Of a stretch of 64,000 bases of DNA, positions 36,506 to 46,817 are shown piece after piece (the stretch's first letter is position 1; every line of letters begins with the position of its first letter). The position numbers were made by a program, and so were the translations under genes. The notes below the pieces were generated by a model that worked only from the letters and a program-made list of their open reading frames with translations, was not told the origin of the DNA and searched no databases. The stretch comes from JALORV01 sp035429805 (GTDB lineage Bacteria; Pseudomonadota; Gammaproteobacteria; Burkholderiales; Burkholderiaceae_F): contig DAOMFL010000002.1 of NCBI GenBank assembly GCA_035429805.1, forward strand, positions 83,421 through 147,420. Direction: 5' to 3'.

Positions 36506-38149
36506 TCAGGCCGCAGCCGCGCGCGTCGTCTCGAGTTCCCGCAGGACGCGACGCTGCACCTTGCCGGTCGTCGTCATCGGCAGGGCGTCGATGAATTCGA
36601 TCTCCTTCGGGTACTCGTAGGGCGCGAGCTTGCCGCGCACGTGCTGCTGCAGCTCTTCGACGAGCTGCGGTGAACCCGCGTGCCCCGAGGCCAGCACGAT
36701 GAAGGCCTTGACGACTGCGCCGCGCTCGGCGTCGGGCTTGGGCACCACGGCCACATTGGCGACGGCCGGGTGCTTGATCAGGCAGTTCTCGATCTCGCTC
36801 GGCCCGATGCGATAGCCGGCGGCCTTGAACATGTCGTCGGCGCGGCCCTGATACCGGAGGTAACCGCGGTCGTCGCTGCTGGCGAGGTCGCCGGTGCGGC
36901 ACCAGTCGCCGGTGAACTTGGCCGCGGTCGCCTTCGGGTTGCGCCAGTACTCGAGGAAGAACACCGGATCGGGGTGGCCATGGATATCGCGACGGTGCAT
37001 CGCGACTTCGCCGGTTTCGCCCGGTGGCAGTACATTGCCGTCGTCGTCGATGACGGCCACGCGGTGCCCGGGGTAGGGGCGGCCCATGCTGCCGGGCACC
37101 GCCGGCCACTTCTCGTGCGAGTTGCCGACGATGTAGTTCATCTCGGTCTGACCGAACATCTCGTTCACGGTCACCCCGAGCGCTTCGCGGCACCAGCCGA
37201 ACACGGTTTCGCCGACGGCTTCGCCCGCGCTCATGATCGAGCGCAGCCGCAGCCGGTAGCGCGCGCGCGGGTTCTCGACCGACTTCATCATCATCTTCAG
37301 TGCGGTCGGGAACAGAAATGTGTTCGTGACTCCGTAGCGTTGCATCAGATCGAATGCACGCTCCGGCGCGAAGCGGCCGCGTGTCCCGACAATCGGAAAG
37401 CCGAAGTACAGCGTCGGCAGCAGCGCATCCATCAGGCCTCCGGTCCAGGCCCAGTCGGCCGGCGACCAGAACACGTCCCCGGCCTGCGGGAACCAGTTCT
37501 GCGAGGCGACGAAGCCGGGCAGGTTGCCGATCAGCGCCGCATGCGGCATCAGCGCACCCTTCGGCGGACCGGTGGTGCCGCTGGTGTAGATCAGCACCGC
37601 CGGGTCCGTCGCCAGGGTCTTCACGCCATCGAACTCCGCTGCGGCGGAACTCAGGACTTCGCTCCACTCGAGCGCGTCGGCCGCGCGCTCGCCGACGACG
37701 ATCAGGTGTTTCAGGTCGGCACACTGGCCGCGGATCGATTCAAGTGCGGAAAGGGCAGCCGGATCGATGATTGCTACGGCCGCGGCGCTGTTCTGCAGCC
37801 GGTACTCGAGGGCTTCGGGGCCGAACAGCAGCGACAGGGGCATTGCGACGGCACCGAGCTGGTAGATCGCGATATGCGCGACCACAGTCTCGGGCCGTTG
37901 TGGCAGCACGATCGCCACGCGGTCGCCGCGCCCGACACCGAGAGCCCGCAGCGCGTTCGACAGCCGGCTGGCATCCGCCTGCAGGGCTGCGTACGTATAG
38001 GAGGAACTGCGTCCCTGCTCGTCTTCGCAATGCAATGCAATGCGCGACGACTCGTAGGCCCAGCGCCGGCTGCAGACCGTCGCGATATTGAACTCTGCCG
38101 GCACGTGCCAGCGGAATGAGTCGTACAGCGCGCGATACTGGTCGCGCAT
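36506..38149 (-). CDS. AMP-forming acyl-CoA synthetase
   Basis: A 547-residue ANL-superfamily enzyme that activates a carboxylic acid via acyl-AMP. Motifs: YTSGTTGPPKGALMPH (P-loop), FGQTEMNYI, DWCRTGDLA, and the C-terminal GYRIGPSEIE and catalytic lysine in TTTGKVQRR. It resembles the acetyl/medium-chain AcsA/AcsM branch, with a family-typical N-terminus (YDSFRWHVPAEFNIA). The exact substrate is unknown. It is transcribed alone. Confidence 0.9.
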   Translation of the reverse strand: MRDQYRALYDSFRWHVPAEFNIATVCSRRWAYESSRIALHCEDEQGRSSSYTYAALQADASRLSNALRALGVGRGDRVAIVLPQRPETVVAHIAIYQLGAVAMPLSLLFGPEALEYRLQNSAAAVAIIDPAALSALESIRGQCADLKHLIVVGERAADALEWSEVLSSAAAEFDGVKTLATDPAVLIYTSGTTGPPKGALMPHAALIGNLPGFVASQNWFPQAGDVFWSPADWAWTGGLMDALLPTLYFGFPIVGTRGRFAPERAFDLMQRYGVTNTFLFPTALKMMMKSVENPRARYRLRLRSIMSAGEAVGETVFGWCREALGVTVNEMFGQTEMNYIVGNSHEKWPAVPGSMGRPYPGHRVAVIDDDGNVLPPGETGEVAMHRRDIHGHPDPVFFLEYWRNPKATAAKFTGDWCRTGDLASSDDRGYLRYQGRADDMFKAAGYRIGPSEIENCLIKHPAVANVAVVPKPDAERGAVVKAFIVLASGHAGSPQLVEELQQHVRGKLAPYEYPKEIEFIDALPMTTTGKVQRRVLRELETTRAAAA

Positions 38150-38180
38150 GGTCGTCCTCTCGTGAACCGCGTCCGATTCC

Positions 38181-38186
38181 TATAAT
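38181..38186 (+). promoter_or_regulatory. Candidate -10 box for the hydrolase gene
   Basis: A perfect TATAAT lies between the divergent acyl-CoA synthetase and hydrolase genes. No good -35 hexamer is seen at 16-18 bases upstream. Confidence 0.4.
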
Positions 38187-38242
38187 CGCCGAACCACTAC
38201 GCCGCCGCAATGTCCCGGCGGCCGCCGCGATCCCAGACCGCC

Positions 38243-39145
38243 ATGCAGCGCGATTCACGCTCCGAGTTCATTGAGGTCCGCGGCCTGCGCTATCACCTGC
38301 GACACTGGGGCCGCACCGGCGACCCGGTGCTGGTGATGCTGCATGGCTGGATGGACGTTTCGGCGTCATTTCAGTTCGTCGTCGAGGCGCTCGGCGACGG
38401 CTGGCACGTCGTGGCTCCGGACTGGCGCGGCTACGGGCTAACCGATTGCGCGTCCGCCGACTGCTACTGGTTCCCGGATTACCTCGCGGATCTCGAACGC
38501 GTGCTCGATGCGGTTTCTGCCGGGCCAGCGGTGCTGCTCGGGCACAGCATGGGCGGCAATGTCGCGCTGCTCTATGCCGGCATCCGGCCGCAGCGTGTGC
38601 GCGCGGTCGTCAACCTGGAAGGCTTCGGGCTGCGCGAAACCCACGCGGGACAGGCACCGGATCGCTACGCGCAGTGGCTCGACGAACTCAAGGCCGGCGC
38701 GGCGATGCGCGACTATGCCGACGCAGAGGCAGTGGCCGCGCGGCTGATGCGCAATAACCCGCGGCTGAATCCGCAGCGCGCAGCATTTCTGGCGCGCCAT
38801 TGGGCACAGCCGGGACCGGATGGCCGCTGGGTGGTCGCCGGCGATCCGGCGCACCGGATCGTCAATCCGACGCTGTATCGCCTCGACGAAGTGCTGGCCT
38901 GCTGGCAGCACATCAGCTGCCCGGTCCTGTGGGTGCGGGCCGCGCGGACCGAAGTTCTGCGCTATGTCGCCGATACGCCGGAGGCGGCGATCGCGGAAGT
39001 CGAGCGCCGGCGCAGCCACATCGCCGACGTCGAGAGCGTGGTGGTGGACGATGCGGGTCACATGCTGCATCACGATCAGCCGGAACTCCTCGCGCGGGCG
39101 ATCACGGATTTCCTCGCGCGCCGGGTCGATGATCGCGGCCGGTAA
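38243..39145 (+). CDS. Alpha/beta hydrolase
   Basis: A 300-residue alpha/beta-fold hydrolase. The nucleophile elbow is GHSMGG (Ser102), the oxyanion region HGWMD, and the acid/base histidine lies in DDAGHMLHHDQPE near the end. Specificity cannot be assigned; epoxide hydrolase, esterase or haloalkane types are alike at this level. The ATG at 38243 begins ten residues before the first strand; an in-frame ATG at 38210 would add 11 basic residues. It lies 9 bases before the PHP gene. Confidence 0.85.
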   Translation: MQRDSRSEFIEVRGLRYHLRHWGRTGDPVLVMLHGWMDVSASFQFVVEALGDGWHVVAPDWRGYGLTDCASADCYWFPDYLADLERVLDAVSAGPAVLLGHSMGGNVALLYAGIRPQRVRAVVNLEGFGLRETHAGQAPDRYAQWLDELKAGAAMRDYADAEAVAARLMRNNPRLNPQRAAFLARHWAQPGPDGRWVVAGDPAHRIVNPTLYRLDEVLACWQHISCPVLWVRAARTEVLRYVADTPEAAIAEVERRRSHIADVESVVVDDAGHMLHHDQPELLARAITDFLARRVDDRGR

Positions 39146-39154
39146 AATGCGCGC

Positions 39155-40018
39155 ATGGAAGCGCTTGAACATCCGGCGAACGCGGTCGCCGCGGACCTGC
39201 ACTCGCATTCGACCGTCTCGGATGGATTGCTCACTCCGCGCGAAGTCGTCGCCCGCGCGGCCGGCCGCGGGGTGGAACTCTTCGCGCTGACCGATCACGA
39301 CGAGGTGTCGGGACTCGCCGAGGCGGACTCCGCGGCGCGCGAGTTCCGCCTTCCGTTCGTGCATGGCGTCGAGATCTCGGTGACCTGGTCGGCGACGACC
39401 GTTCACGTGGTCGGGCTGGGCATCGATCCGGACCACCGTCCTCTGCGGCTGGCCCTGGCGCGGGTGCGCAGCGGCCGCACCGAACGCGCGCGGCAGATGG
39501 CGGCGGGCCTGGAAGCGGCGGGAATCGACAATGCCTATGAAGGCGCATTGCGCTTCGTGCGCAATCCGGAACTGATCTCGCGCACGCACTTCGCGCGCCA
39601 CCTCGTGGAAACCGGTATCTGCCACGACGTGCGGGACGTGTTCCGTCGCTACCTCGTCGCCGGCAAGCCCGGCTACGTGCCGCACCGCTGGGCCGATCTC
39701 GCCGAGGCGGTGCATTGGATCGGTGCGGCAGGAGGCGTCGCCGTGCTGGCGCATCCGGGACGTTACCGCGTGGGCGACCTCAAGCTGCACGAGCTGGTGC
39801 AGGAGTTCAAGGAGTCCGGCGGCACCGCGATCGAGGTCGTGACCAGCAACCACACGGCAGACCAGATGCGCCGCTTTGCGCGCATGGCGGAAGACATGGA
39901 GCTCGAGGCCTCGCGCGGCAGCGACTTCCACGGGCCCGACGAAGCGGTGAACGTTGAACTCGGCGTGGTGCCGCCGCTGCCACGGGGCCTGATTCCGGTC
40001 TGGCATCGCTTCCTTTGA
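39155..40018 (+). CDS. rnm: PHP-domain phosphoesterase (RNase AM / YciV-TrpH type)
   Basis: 287 residues. PHP metal-site motifs in order: DLHSHSTVSDG, TDHDEVSG, HGVEIS, AHPGRY and SDFHGP. Relatives include E. coli RNase AM (5' to 3' RNA trimming, formerly TrpH/YciV) and a betaproteobacterial 3',5'-nucleoside bisphosphate phosphatase, so the activity is one of these. yciO follows, as in the E. coli yciV-yciO arrangement, which supports the assignment. Confidence 0.88.
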   Translation: MEALEHPANAVAADLHSHSTVSDGLLTPREVVARAAGRGVELFALTDHDEVSGLAEADSAAREFRLPFVHGVEISVTWSATTVHVVGLGIDPDHRPLRLALARVRSGRTERARQMAAGLEAAGIDNAYEGALRFVRNPELISRTHFARHLVETGICHDVRDVFRRYLVAGKPGYVPHRWADLAEAVHWIGAAGGVAVLAHPGRYRVGDLKLHELVQEFKESGGTAIEVVTSNHTADQMRRFARMAEDMELEASRGSDFHGPDEAVNVELGVVPPLPRGLIPVWHRFL

Positions 40019-40070
40019 GATCGTCGCCGCTTCGAACCCGCGTCCGGGCTCCGCTCTGCGGGGCATAGCC

Positions 40071-40694
40071 ATGGCCCAGCTCTTCGTCGTTCATCCGGTC
40101 GATCCGCAGGTGCGTCTGCTGCGGCAGGCAGCACAGATCCTCGACCACGGCGGCGTCGGCGCGATCCCGACCGACTCGTGCTACGCGCTCGTGTGCCACC
40201 TCGACGACAAGGCCGCGGTGGATCGCATCCGCGCGATCCGGCGCATCGACGAGAAGCATCTGCTGACGATGATGTGCCGCGATCTTTCGGACCTGGCGTC
40301 GTATGCGAAGGTCGACAACGCCACCTACCGCCTGCTGCGCGACGTGACACCGGGGCCGTACACGCTGATTCTCGACGCGACGCGCGAGGTGCCGCGGCGC
40401 CTGTCCCACCCGTCACGCCGCACGATCGGCCTGCGCATCCCCGACCACCCGGTGGCACTCGGTCTGCTCGATGTCCTCGGGCAGCCGCTGATCAGCACCA
40501 CGCTGCAGCTGCCGGGCGACGAATTGCCGCTCAACGACGTCGACGACATCCGCGAGCGGCTCGCCCACGGCATCGACTTTGTCCTCGATGCCGGCCCCTG
40601 CGGCATCGAGCCGACCACGGTCGTCGACCTGACGCGTACTCCGGTGACCGTCATACGCGCGGGCAAGGGCGATCTCGCTGCGCTCGGGCTGTGA
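40071..40694 (+). CDS. yciO: YciO/Sua5 family protein (YrdC domain)
   Basis: A 207-residue YrdC-like protein of the threonylcarbamoyl-AMP synthase superfamily, which acts before t6A tRNA modification. The YciO subgroup is inferred from start (QLFVVHPVDPQ), GAIPTDSCYAL and the neighbouring rnm gene; E. coli YciO does not fully replace TsaC. The RIRAIRRIDEKHLLTMMC segment is usual. Length fits YciO and is shorter than Sua5. Confidence 0.88.
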   Translation: MAQLFVVHPVDPQVRLLRQAAQILDHGGVGAIPTDSCYALVCHLDDKAAVDRIRAIRRIDEKHLLTMMCRDLSDLASYAKVDNATYRLLRDVTPGPYTLILDATREVPRRLSHPSRRTIGLRIPDHPVALGLLDVLGQPLISTTLQLPGDELPLNDVDDIRERLAHGIDFVLDAGPCGIEPTTVVDLTRTPVTVIRAGKGDLAALGL

Positions 40695-40923
40695 GGGCGC
40701 ACGCGGTGTACGCGACGGCTGCGCCGTCGCACGTGCACCGCGCGCGGATTGATCAGCGGGCCTCCCTTCGGAGCGGCCGGGCGCACGGCCCGATTTCAAT
40801 TGCTAAGGGTGGGCGAGACCTGACTGCGAATATACGGAGTAGCCGCGCCTCGTTGCGCTGAACAGGATGCACTGCGCTGCGCGCGGGATGGGGACTGCGC
40901 GCTCGACTGTTAGACTTCTCGCC

Positions 40924-41571
40924 ATGGACGGCATCATTCAGGCGATCACCGTCTACGCGATCCCGGTGCTGCTGGCCATCACCCTGCATGAGGCGGCGCA
41001 TGGCTACGTCGCCCGCATGTTCGGCGACTCGACGGCCTACATGCTGGGACGCGTGACGCTGAACCCGCTCAAGCACATCGACCCCGTCGGCACCGTCATC
41101 GTGCCGCTTGCGATCCTGCTCGCGTCGAAATTCCTGGCGGGCGGCGGGTTCCTGTTCGGCTGGGCCAAGCCCGTGCCCGTGAACTTCGCCAACCTGCGGC
41201 ACCCGAAGCGCGACATGATCTGGGTCGCTGCGGCGGGCCCCGGCATCAACCTGCTGATGGCGGTCGGCTGGGCGATGTTTCTGAAGCTGCTGGTCGCGTC
41301 CGGTGTCGAGGAGACCTTCTTCATCGAGATGGCGCGCGTCGGCGTCTTCGTCAACATCGGGCTGATGGCGCTGAACCTGCTGCCGCTGCCGCCGCTCGAC
41401 GGCGGCCGCATCCTGGTCGGCCTGCTGCCGCACAACCTCGCCTACGCGCTCGCGCGCGTGGAGCCCTACGGCTTCTTCATCCTGATCTTCCTGCTGGCGA
41501 CCAACACGCTCGGCTTCTTCCTCCAGCCGTTCTACGCGTTTGGCGTCGCTATCGTCCGGCTCTTCGTCTGA
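40924..41571 (+). CDS. Site-2 protease family protein (M50)
   Basis: A 215-residue membrane metalloprotease with HEAAH (22-26) as zinc motif in the first helix and NLLPLPPLDGGRIL as the third-ligand motif. About five membrane segments are visible. The small YwhC-like form lacks PDZ or CBS domains, so substrate choice is unknown. The ATG at 40924 is preferred over an upstream in-frame ATG at 40867. It lies 2 bases before trpS. The 229 bases upstream hold no recognisable gene. Confidence 0.9.
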   Translation: MDGIIQAITVYAIPVLLAITLHEAAHGYVARMFGDSTAYMLGRVTLNPLKHIDPVGTVIVPLAILLASKFLAGGGFLFGWAKPVPVNFANLRHPKRDMIWVAAAGPGINLLMAVGWAMFLKLLVASGVEETFFIEMARVGVFVNIGLMALNLLPLPPLDGGRILVGLLPHNLAYALARVEPYGFFILIFLLATNTLGFFLQPFYAFGVAIVRLFV

Positions 41572-41573
41572 TC

Positions 41574-42776
41574 ATGTTCCCCGATCGCGTCCTCTCCGGC
41601 ATGCGCCCGACCGGCGCCCTGCACATCGGCCACTACCACGGGGCGCTGAAGAACTGGGTGCGACTGCAGGACGAGCATCCATGCTTCTTCTTCGTCGCCG
41701 ACTGGCATGCGCTGACGACACACTACGAGACTCCCGAAGTGCTCGAGGCGAGCGTGTGGGACATGCTGATCGATTGGTTCGCCGCCGGACTCGATCCGAA
41801 GAAGGCGACCGTGTTCATCCAGTCGCGTGTGCCGGAGCACGCGGAACTCTTCCTGCTGCTGTCGATGGCCACCCCGCTCGGCTGGCTCGAGCGCGTGCCG
41901 ACCTACAAGGACCAGATCGAGAAGATCAAGGACCGGGATCTCTCGACCTACGGCTTCCTTGGCTACCCGCTGATGCAGGCGGCTGACATCCTGATCTACC
42001 GCGCGACGATGGTGCCGGTGGGCGAAGACCAGGTGCCGCACATCGAGATGACGCGCGAGATCGCGCGCCGCTTCAACAATCTGTTCGGCCGCGAACCCGG
42101 GTTCGAGGAGAAGGCGAAGGCGGCGGTGAAGAAGCTCGGCAACCGCAACGCGAAACTGTACGAGGAGCTGCGCACGCGCTTCCAGGAACAGGGCGACACC
42201 GCTGCGCTGGAGCAGGCTCGCGCGCTGCTGGCCCAGGCGCAGAGCCTGTCGATGCAGGATCGCGAGCGGGCGTTCGGCTACCTCGAGGGCGCGCGCCGCG
42301 TGATCCTCGTCGAGCCTCATGCCAGGCTCACCGAGACACCGAAGCTGCCCGGGCTCGACGGCCAGAAGATGGCCAAGAGTCTCGGCAACAGCATACTGAT
42401 GCGCGAGGAACCGAAGGCGCTGACCGAGAAGATTCGCCGCATGACCACCGATCCCGCGCGGGTTCGCCGTACCGATCCGGGCGAGCCCGAGCGCTGTCCG
42501 GTGTGGCAGCTGCACCGCATCTATTCGAGCGCCGAAACCCAGGCGTGGGCGGCACAGGGCTGCCGCACTGCCGGCATCGGCTGCCTCGACTGCAAGCAGC
42601 CGGTGATCGATGCAATGCTGAAGGAACAGCAGCCGTGGCGCGAGCGCGCGCAGCCGTTCCTCGACGATCCTCTGTCGCTGCGCGCAATCGTGGCTGACGG
42701 CTGTGACCGGGCGCGCGCCGCGGCGCAGGAAACGATGCGCGACGTGCGCGACGCGATGGGCCTTGTCTACCGATGA
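41574..42776 (+). CDS. trpS: Tryptophanyl-tRNA synthetase (long form)
   Basis: A 400-residue class I synthetase. The HIGH motif is HIGHYHG and the KMSKS motif is KMAKSLGNS. Compared with the common length of about 334, there is an extra charged helical insert at about 176-240 (GFEEKAKAAVKKLGNRN and following) between the Rossmann domain and KMAKS, which I recall in other beta- and gammaproteobacterial TrpS. Cysteines in GCRTAGIGCLDCKQP may bind metal. The stop overlaps the next gene. Confidence 0.95.
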   Translation: MFPDRVLSGMRPTGALHIGHYHGALKNWVRLQDEHPCFFFVADWHALTTHYETPEVLEASVWDMLIDWFAAGLDPKKATVFIQSRVPEHAELFLLLSMATPLGWLERVPTYKDQIEKIKDRDLSTYGFLGYPLMQAADILIYRATMVPVGEDQVPHIEMTREIARRFNNLFGREPGFEEKAKAAVKKLGNRNAKLYEELRTRFQEQGDTAALEQARALLAQAQSLSMQDRERAFGYLEGARRVILVEPHARLTETPKLPGLDGQKMAKSLGNSILMREEPKALTEKIRRMTTDPARVRRTDPGEPERCPVWQLHRIYSSAETQAWAAQGCRTAGIGCLDCKQPVIDAMLKEQQPWRERAQPFLDDPLSLRAIVADGCDRARAAAQETMRDVRDAMGLVYR

Positions 42777-43368
42777 CGCCACGGGCGGACTTCCGCCCGA
42801 AGCTCGCCCGACGTCGAACCCGCTGGCGCGCGAAGCCTCACCCTGGGTGATGCGCTTCGCCGCGCGCCTGGCGCCGGGTTCCCGGGTGCTCGACCTTGCG
42901 TGTGGCCACGGTCGCCACGCGCGCTACCTGGCCGGGCTCGGCTGCCGGGTGACGGCCGTCGACGTCGATCCGGCCTGCGGCGATTCACTTGCGTCCGTTC
43001 GCGGCGTCGAGTTCCGGTGTGCCGATCTCGAATCCGGTCCCTGGCCGTTCGCCGGCGTGTCATTCGATGCCATCGTCGTCGTGCACTACCTGCATCGACC
43101 CCTGTTGCCGCAGCTGGCTGCCGCGCTTGCGCACGGCGGCCTGCTGATCTACGAAACTTTCGCGCAGGGCAACGAGCGGTACGGGCGGCCACGCAATCCG
43201 GACTTCCTGCTGCGGCCGCGCGAACTGCTCGACGCATTCAGCAGTTTGCGCGTCCTTGCCTTCGAGGACGGCTGTGTCGCCGGAATGCCGCCGGCGATGA
43301 TCCAGCGCATCGCCGCTGTCGCGCTCGAGCCCGGAGCCAGCGAGCCGCCCGAATTGCTGGCGTTGTGA
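42763..43368 (+). CDS. Class I SAM-dependent methyltransferase
   Basis: About 201 residues. Motif I is VLDLACGHGRHARYLAGLG; the post-I acidic strand is VTAVDVD; motif IV region is VVHYLHRPLL. It resembles the TehB-like small methyltransferase group, but the substrate is unknown. The start is uncertain: TTG 42763 overlaps trpS by 14 bases; GTG 42847 or ATG 42850 would trim the N-terminus close to the first helix (SPWVMRFAA). Confidence 0.75.
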   Translation: MSTDDATGGLPPEARPTSNPLAREASPWVMRFAARLAPGSRVLDLACGHGRHARYLAGLGCRVTAVDVDPACGDSLASVRGVEFRCADLESGPWPFAGVSFDAIVVVHYLHRPLLPQLAAALAHGGLLIYETFAQGNERYGRPRNPDFLLRPRELLDAFSSLRVLAFEDGCVAGMPPAMIQRIAAVALEPGASEPPELLAL

Positions 43369-43438
43369 GCCGCGCAGCAGCAGTGCGCCACGCTCCGCAC
43401 TGTAGAATTCGCGGCTTGGCTCGGTCAGAGGGAAACAC

Positions 43439-44314
<876 letters not shown>

Positions 44315-44333
44315 CGGCAGTCCAGGAGTACCG

Positions 44334-45548
44334 ATGAAGTTGCGCATGTCCTTACCGTCGCTGGTGCTGGCGCTGACTGCCGGGCTGGTCGGCGGCTGCT
44401 CCTGGAGCGGATCGAGTGTGCTCAGCGGCAAGGTCGACTACAACGCGGCCCGCACGCGTTCGACGCCGCTCGAAGTTCCGCCGGATCTGTCGACACTGCC
44501 GCGCGACGAGCGCTTCACGGTGCCTGAGCGTCCGCAGACGGTGACCGCCTCTTCAACGGCCGTGGCCCGACCGGTCGCCCAGCCGGGAGCTCCGGCCGCA
44601 TCAGCGGCAGCGTCGTCGATCGTGCCGAGTGGCGCCATCGCCCACATCGAACGGCAGGGCAGCCAGCGCTGGCTGGCGGTGAGCATGCCGCCCGAGAAGG
44701 CGTGGCCGATCCTGCTCGAGTTCTGGCCGAGTGTCGGGCTGGCGGTCGAGAAGTCTGACCAGGCGACCGGCGTGATGGAGACCGTGTGGGCCGAAAACCG
44801 CGCCAAGCTGCCGCAGGACATCATCCGGCAGACGCTGGGCCGCGTGCTCGGTTCCGTGTATTCGACAGGTGAACAGGACAAGTACCGGGCGCGGCTGGAA
44901 CGCACGCCCGACGGCACGTCGGAGATCTTCATCAGTCATCGCGGCATGGTCGAAGTGTTCACGTCGTCTGCGCAGGACCGCACCGCATGGCAACCGCGGC
45001 CGAACGATCCGGAGATGGAAGCCGAGATGCTGCAGCGCCTGCTGGTCCGCTTCGACAGCACGGCGGCGAAGTCGGCAGCGACGGTGGCCGCGTCAGTCGC
45101 GCCCGGTGCCCCGGGCAGTGCCGGTGCGCCGATCGCGGCGGGAACCGCCGCCGCGACCCTGCCACCGGAAACTGCGCACATCGTCAAAGGCGCGGACGGT
45201 CGCAGCGAGCGTCTCGACCTCGACGACCCGTTCGACCGTGCCTGGCGCCGCATCGGCCTGGCGCTCGATCGCGGCGGCTTTACGGTCGAGGATCGCGACC
45301 GGGTCAAGGGCACCTACTTCGTGCGTTATCTCGACCCTGACTTCGAGGCGAAGGAAAAGGACCGCCAGGGCTTCTTCACGAAGTTCCTCGGACGCGACAA
45401 GCCGGTGCAGGCACCGCAATACCGCGTCGTGCTGGCGTCCGCCGGGGATTCCGGCACGCAGGTGACCGTTCTCAATAGCGACGGCAAGCCGGAGCGTTCG
45501 ACGACGGGTGACCGCATCCTGGGCCTGTTGAAAGACCAGCTGCGCTGA
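44334..45548 (+). CDS. bamC: Outer-membrane assembly lipoprotein BamC
   Basis: A 404-residue component of the BAM complex. Signal peptide II with lipobox LVGGC (Cys22), followed by the unstructured region containing YNAARTRSTPLEVPPDLSTL that binds BamD, then two helix-grip domains (about 100-240 and 285-400). An Ala/Pro/Thr-rich linker separates them. Position next to dapA supports the call. The ATG follows CAGGAG. Confidence 0.92.
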   Translation: MKLRMSLPSLVLALTAGLVGGCSWSGSSVLSGKVDYNAARTRSTPLEVPPDLSTLPRDERFTVPERPQTVTASSTAVARPVAQPGAPAASAAASSIVPSGAIAHIERQGSQRWLAVSMPPEKAWPILLEFWPSVGLAVEKSDQATGVMETVWAENRAKLPQDIIRQTLGRVLGSVYSTGEQDKYRARLERTPDGTSEIFISHRGMVEVFTSSAQDRTAWQPRPNDPEMEAEMLQRLLVRFDSTAAKSAATVAASVAPGAPGSAGAPIAAGTAAATLPPETAHIVKGADGRSERLDLDDPFDRAWRRIGLALDRGGFTVEDRDRVKGTYFVRYLDPDFEAKEKDRQGFFTKFLGRDKPVQAPQYRVVLASAGDSGTQVTVLNSDGKPERSTTGDRILGLLKDQLR

Positions 45549-45557
45549 CGCACGGCC

Positions 45558-46334
45558 GTGCTGCGCATCTGCAGTCTCGGATCGGGCAGCAGCGGCAACG
45601 CCCTGGTGGTCGAGGCCCGCGATGGCCTGACCGCCAGCCGCGTCCTCATCGACAACGGCTTCAATTTGAGGCAACTGACACGGCGCCTGGAGCGGGCTGG
45701 CCTCGGCATCGAGGCGCTCGACGCGGTGTTCGTGACGCACGAACACTCGGATCATGCGTCCGGTGTCGCGGCACTCGTCCGGCGGCATCGCATTCCCGTG
45801 TATTGCACGTCCGGCACCGCCGCGGTTTGCGGCTTCACAGACGACATCGTGGGCTGGACGCCGATCGCGGCGGGCGATGCCGTCGACGTCGGCGCATTGC
45901 GGGTGGAGGCCTACGCGGTCCCGCACGACGCCGGAGAGCCGGTCCAATACGTCTTCAGCGACGGCGCGCGCCGCGCCGGCCTGCTCACCGACGCGGGCGA
46001 ATGTTCACCGGGCATCCTGGCCGCGCTCGTCGGGCTGCACGCGCTGGTGCTCGAATGCAATCACGACGCTGAACTTCTGCTGCAGGGTGCCTATCCGGCG
46101 TTCCTGAAACGGCGCATTGCGGGCGCGCTCGGCCACCTGTCCAATGAGCAGGCCGCGGGAATCCTGCGGCAGATCGATCGCGGCCACATCGAGTGGGTGG
46201 CGGCGGCGCACCTGTCCGCCGCCAACAATCGTCCTGACCTCGCGCAACGTGCGCTCGCGGGCGTGCTGGGCTGCGCCGTCGCGGACGTGCCGGTCCTCGA
46301 TCAGCTCGCGGGACTGGACTGGCGCGACGTCTGA
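45558..46334 (+). CDS. MBL-fold metallohydrolase (YycJ/WalJ-like)
   Basis: A 258-residue metallo-beta-lactamase-fold protein. It starts LRICSLGSGSSGNALVVE and has the metal motif THEHSDHASG, with further ligands in AVPHDAGEP, LTDAGECS, LECNHD and AAHLSAANNRPD. Family members are proposed to act as nucleases in DNA repair (YycJ), which is not proven here. The start is GTG, 9 bases after bamC. A bidirectional terminator follows. Confidence 0.88.
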   Translation: MLRICSLGSGSSGNALVVEARDGLTASRVLIDNGFNLRQLTRRLERAGLGIEALDAVFVTHEHSDHASGVAALVRRHRIPVYCTSGTAAVCGFTDDIVGWTPIAAGDAVDVGALRVEAYAVPHDAGEPVQYVFSDGARRAGLLTDAGECSPGILAALVGLHALVLECNHDAELLLQGAYPAFLKRRIAGALGHLSNEQAAGILRQIDRGHIEWVAAAHLSAANNRPDLAQRALAGVLGCAVADVPVLDQLAGLDWRDV

Positions 46335-46344
46335 GTTCCAGAAG

Positions 46345-46376
46345 CAGAAAGGGCCGGCATGAGCCGGCCCTTTCTG
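46345..46376. terminator. Bidirectional intrinsic terminator
   Basis: A perfect 14-bp stem (46345-46358 pairs with 46363-46376) closes an ATGA loop. The sequence CAGAAAGGGCCGGC has A-rich and T-rich edges on both sides, so it can end transcription of the MBL gene and of the convergent lipoprotein gene. Confidence 0.88.
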
Positions 46377-46392
46377 TTCGATGCAAAGCGCC

Positions 46393-46710
46393 TTACTTCT
46401 TGGCGGCTTCCTTGGCCTTGTCGACCGCTGCACCGGCTGCGGCCTTCGCAGCGTCCTGCGTCGCCATCGTTTCGCCGGTGTTCTTCGCAGCGTCCGGGGC
46501 GGCAGGAGCGGCACCGGCGGCAGGAGCGGCCGCAGGGGCAGCAGCGTCGGCCGGCTTGGCCGCATCCGCGGCAGGAGCAGGGGCCGGGGCCGGTGCGGGG
46601 GCCGGTGCGGCGGCCGGAGCCGGGGTCGGAGCAGGTGCCGGGGCTTCCTTCTTACCGCAGGCCGCCAGCGCGACAACCATCATCGAGGCAAGCAAGAGCG
46701 ACTTCTTCAT
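46393..46710 (-). CDS. Alanine/proline-rich small lipoprotein
   Basis: A 105-residue protein, no known function. Signal peptide II with lipobox VALAAC (Cys18). After GKKEAP comes a low-complexity segment of Ala-Pro repeats, then AADAAKPADAAAPAAAP and a C-terminal amphipathic Ala/Lys stretch (AKAAAGAAVDKAKEAAKK) that could form a helix, as in small envelope lipoproteins. ATG 46710 follows GAAGGTAG. The opposite strand also has a long open frame, which is a composition effect. Confidence 0.75.
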   Translation of the reverse strand: MKKSLLLASMMVVALAACGKKEAPAPAPTPAPAAAPAPAPAPAPAPAADAAKPADAAAPAAAPAAGAAPAAPDAAKNTGETMATQDAAKAAAGAAVDKAKEAAKK

Positions 46711-46817
46711 TTCTACCTTCCTGAATGTTCTGAGTGATGTCGAGGGTTCGGCGCAACGGTTCCCGCCGATGGTGACGAAGGGTTTGTGTGTACCGACCTC
46801 TTTCGCCCCAGATTTCA

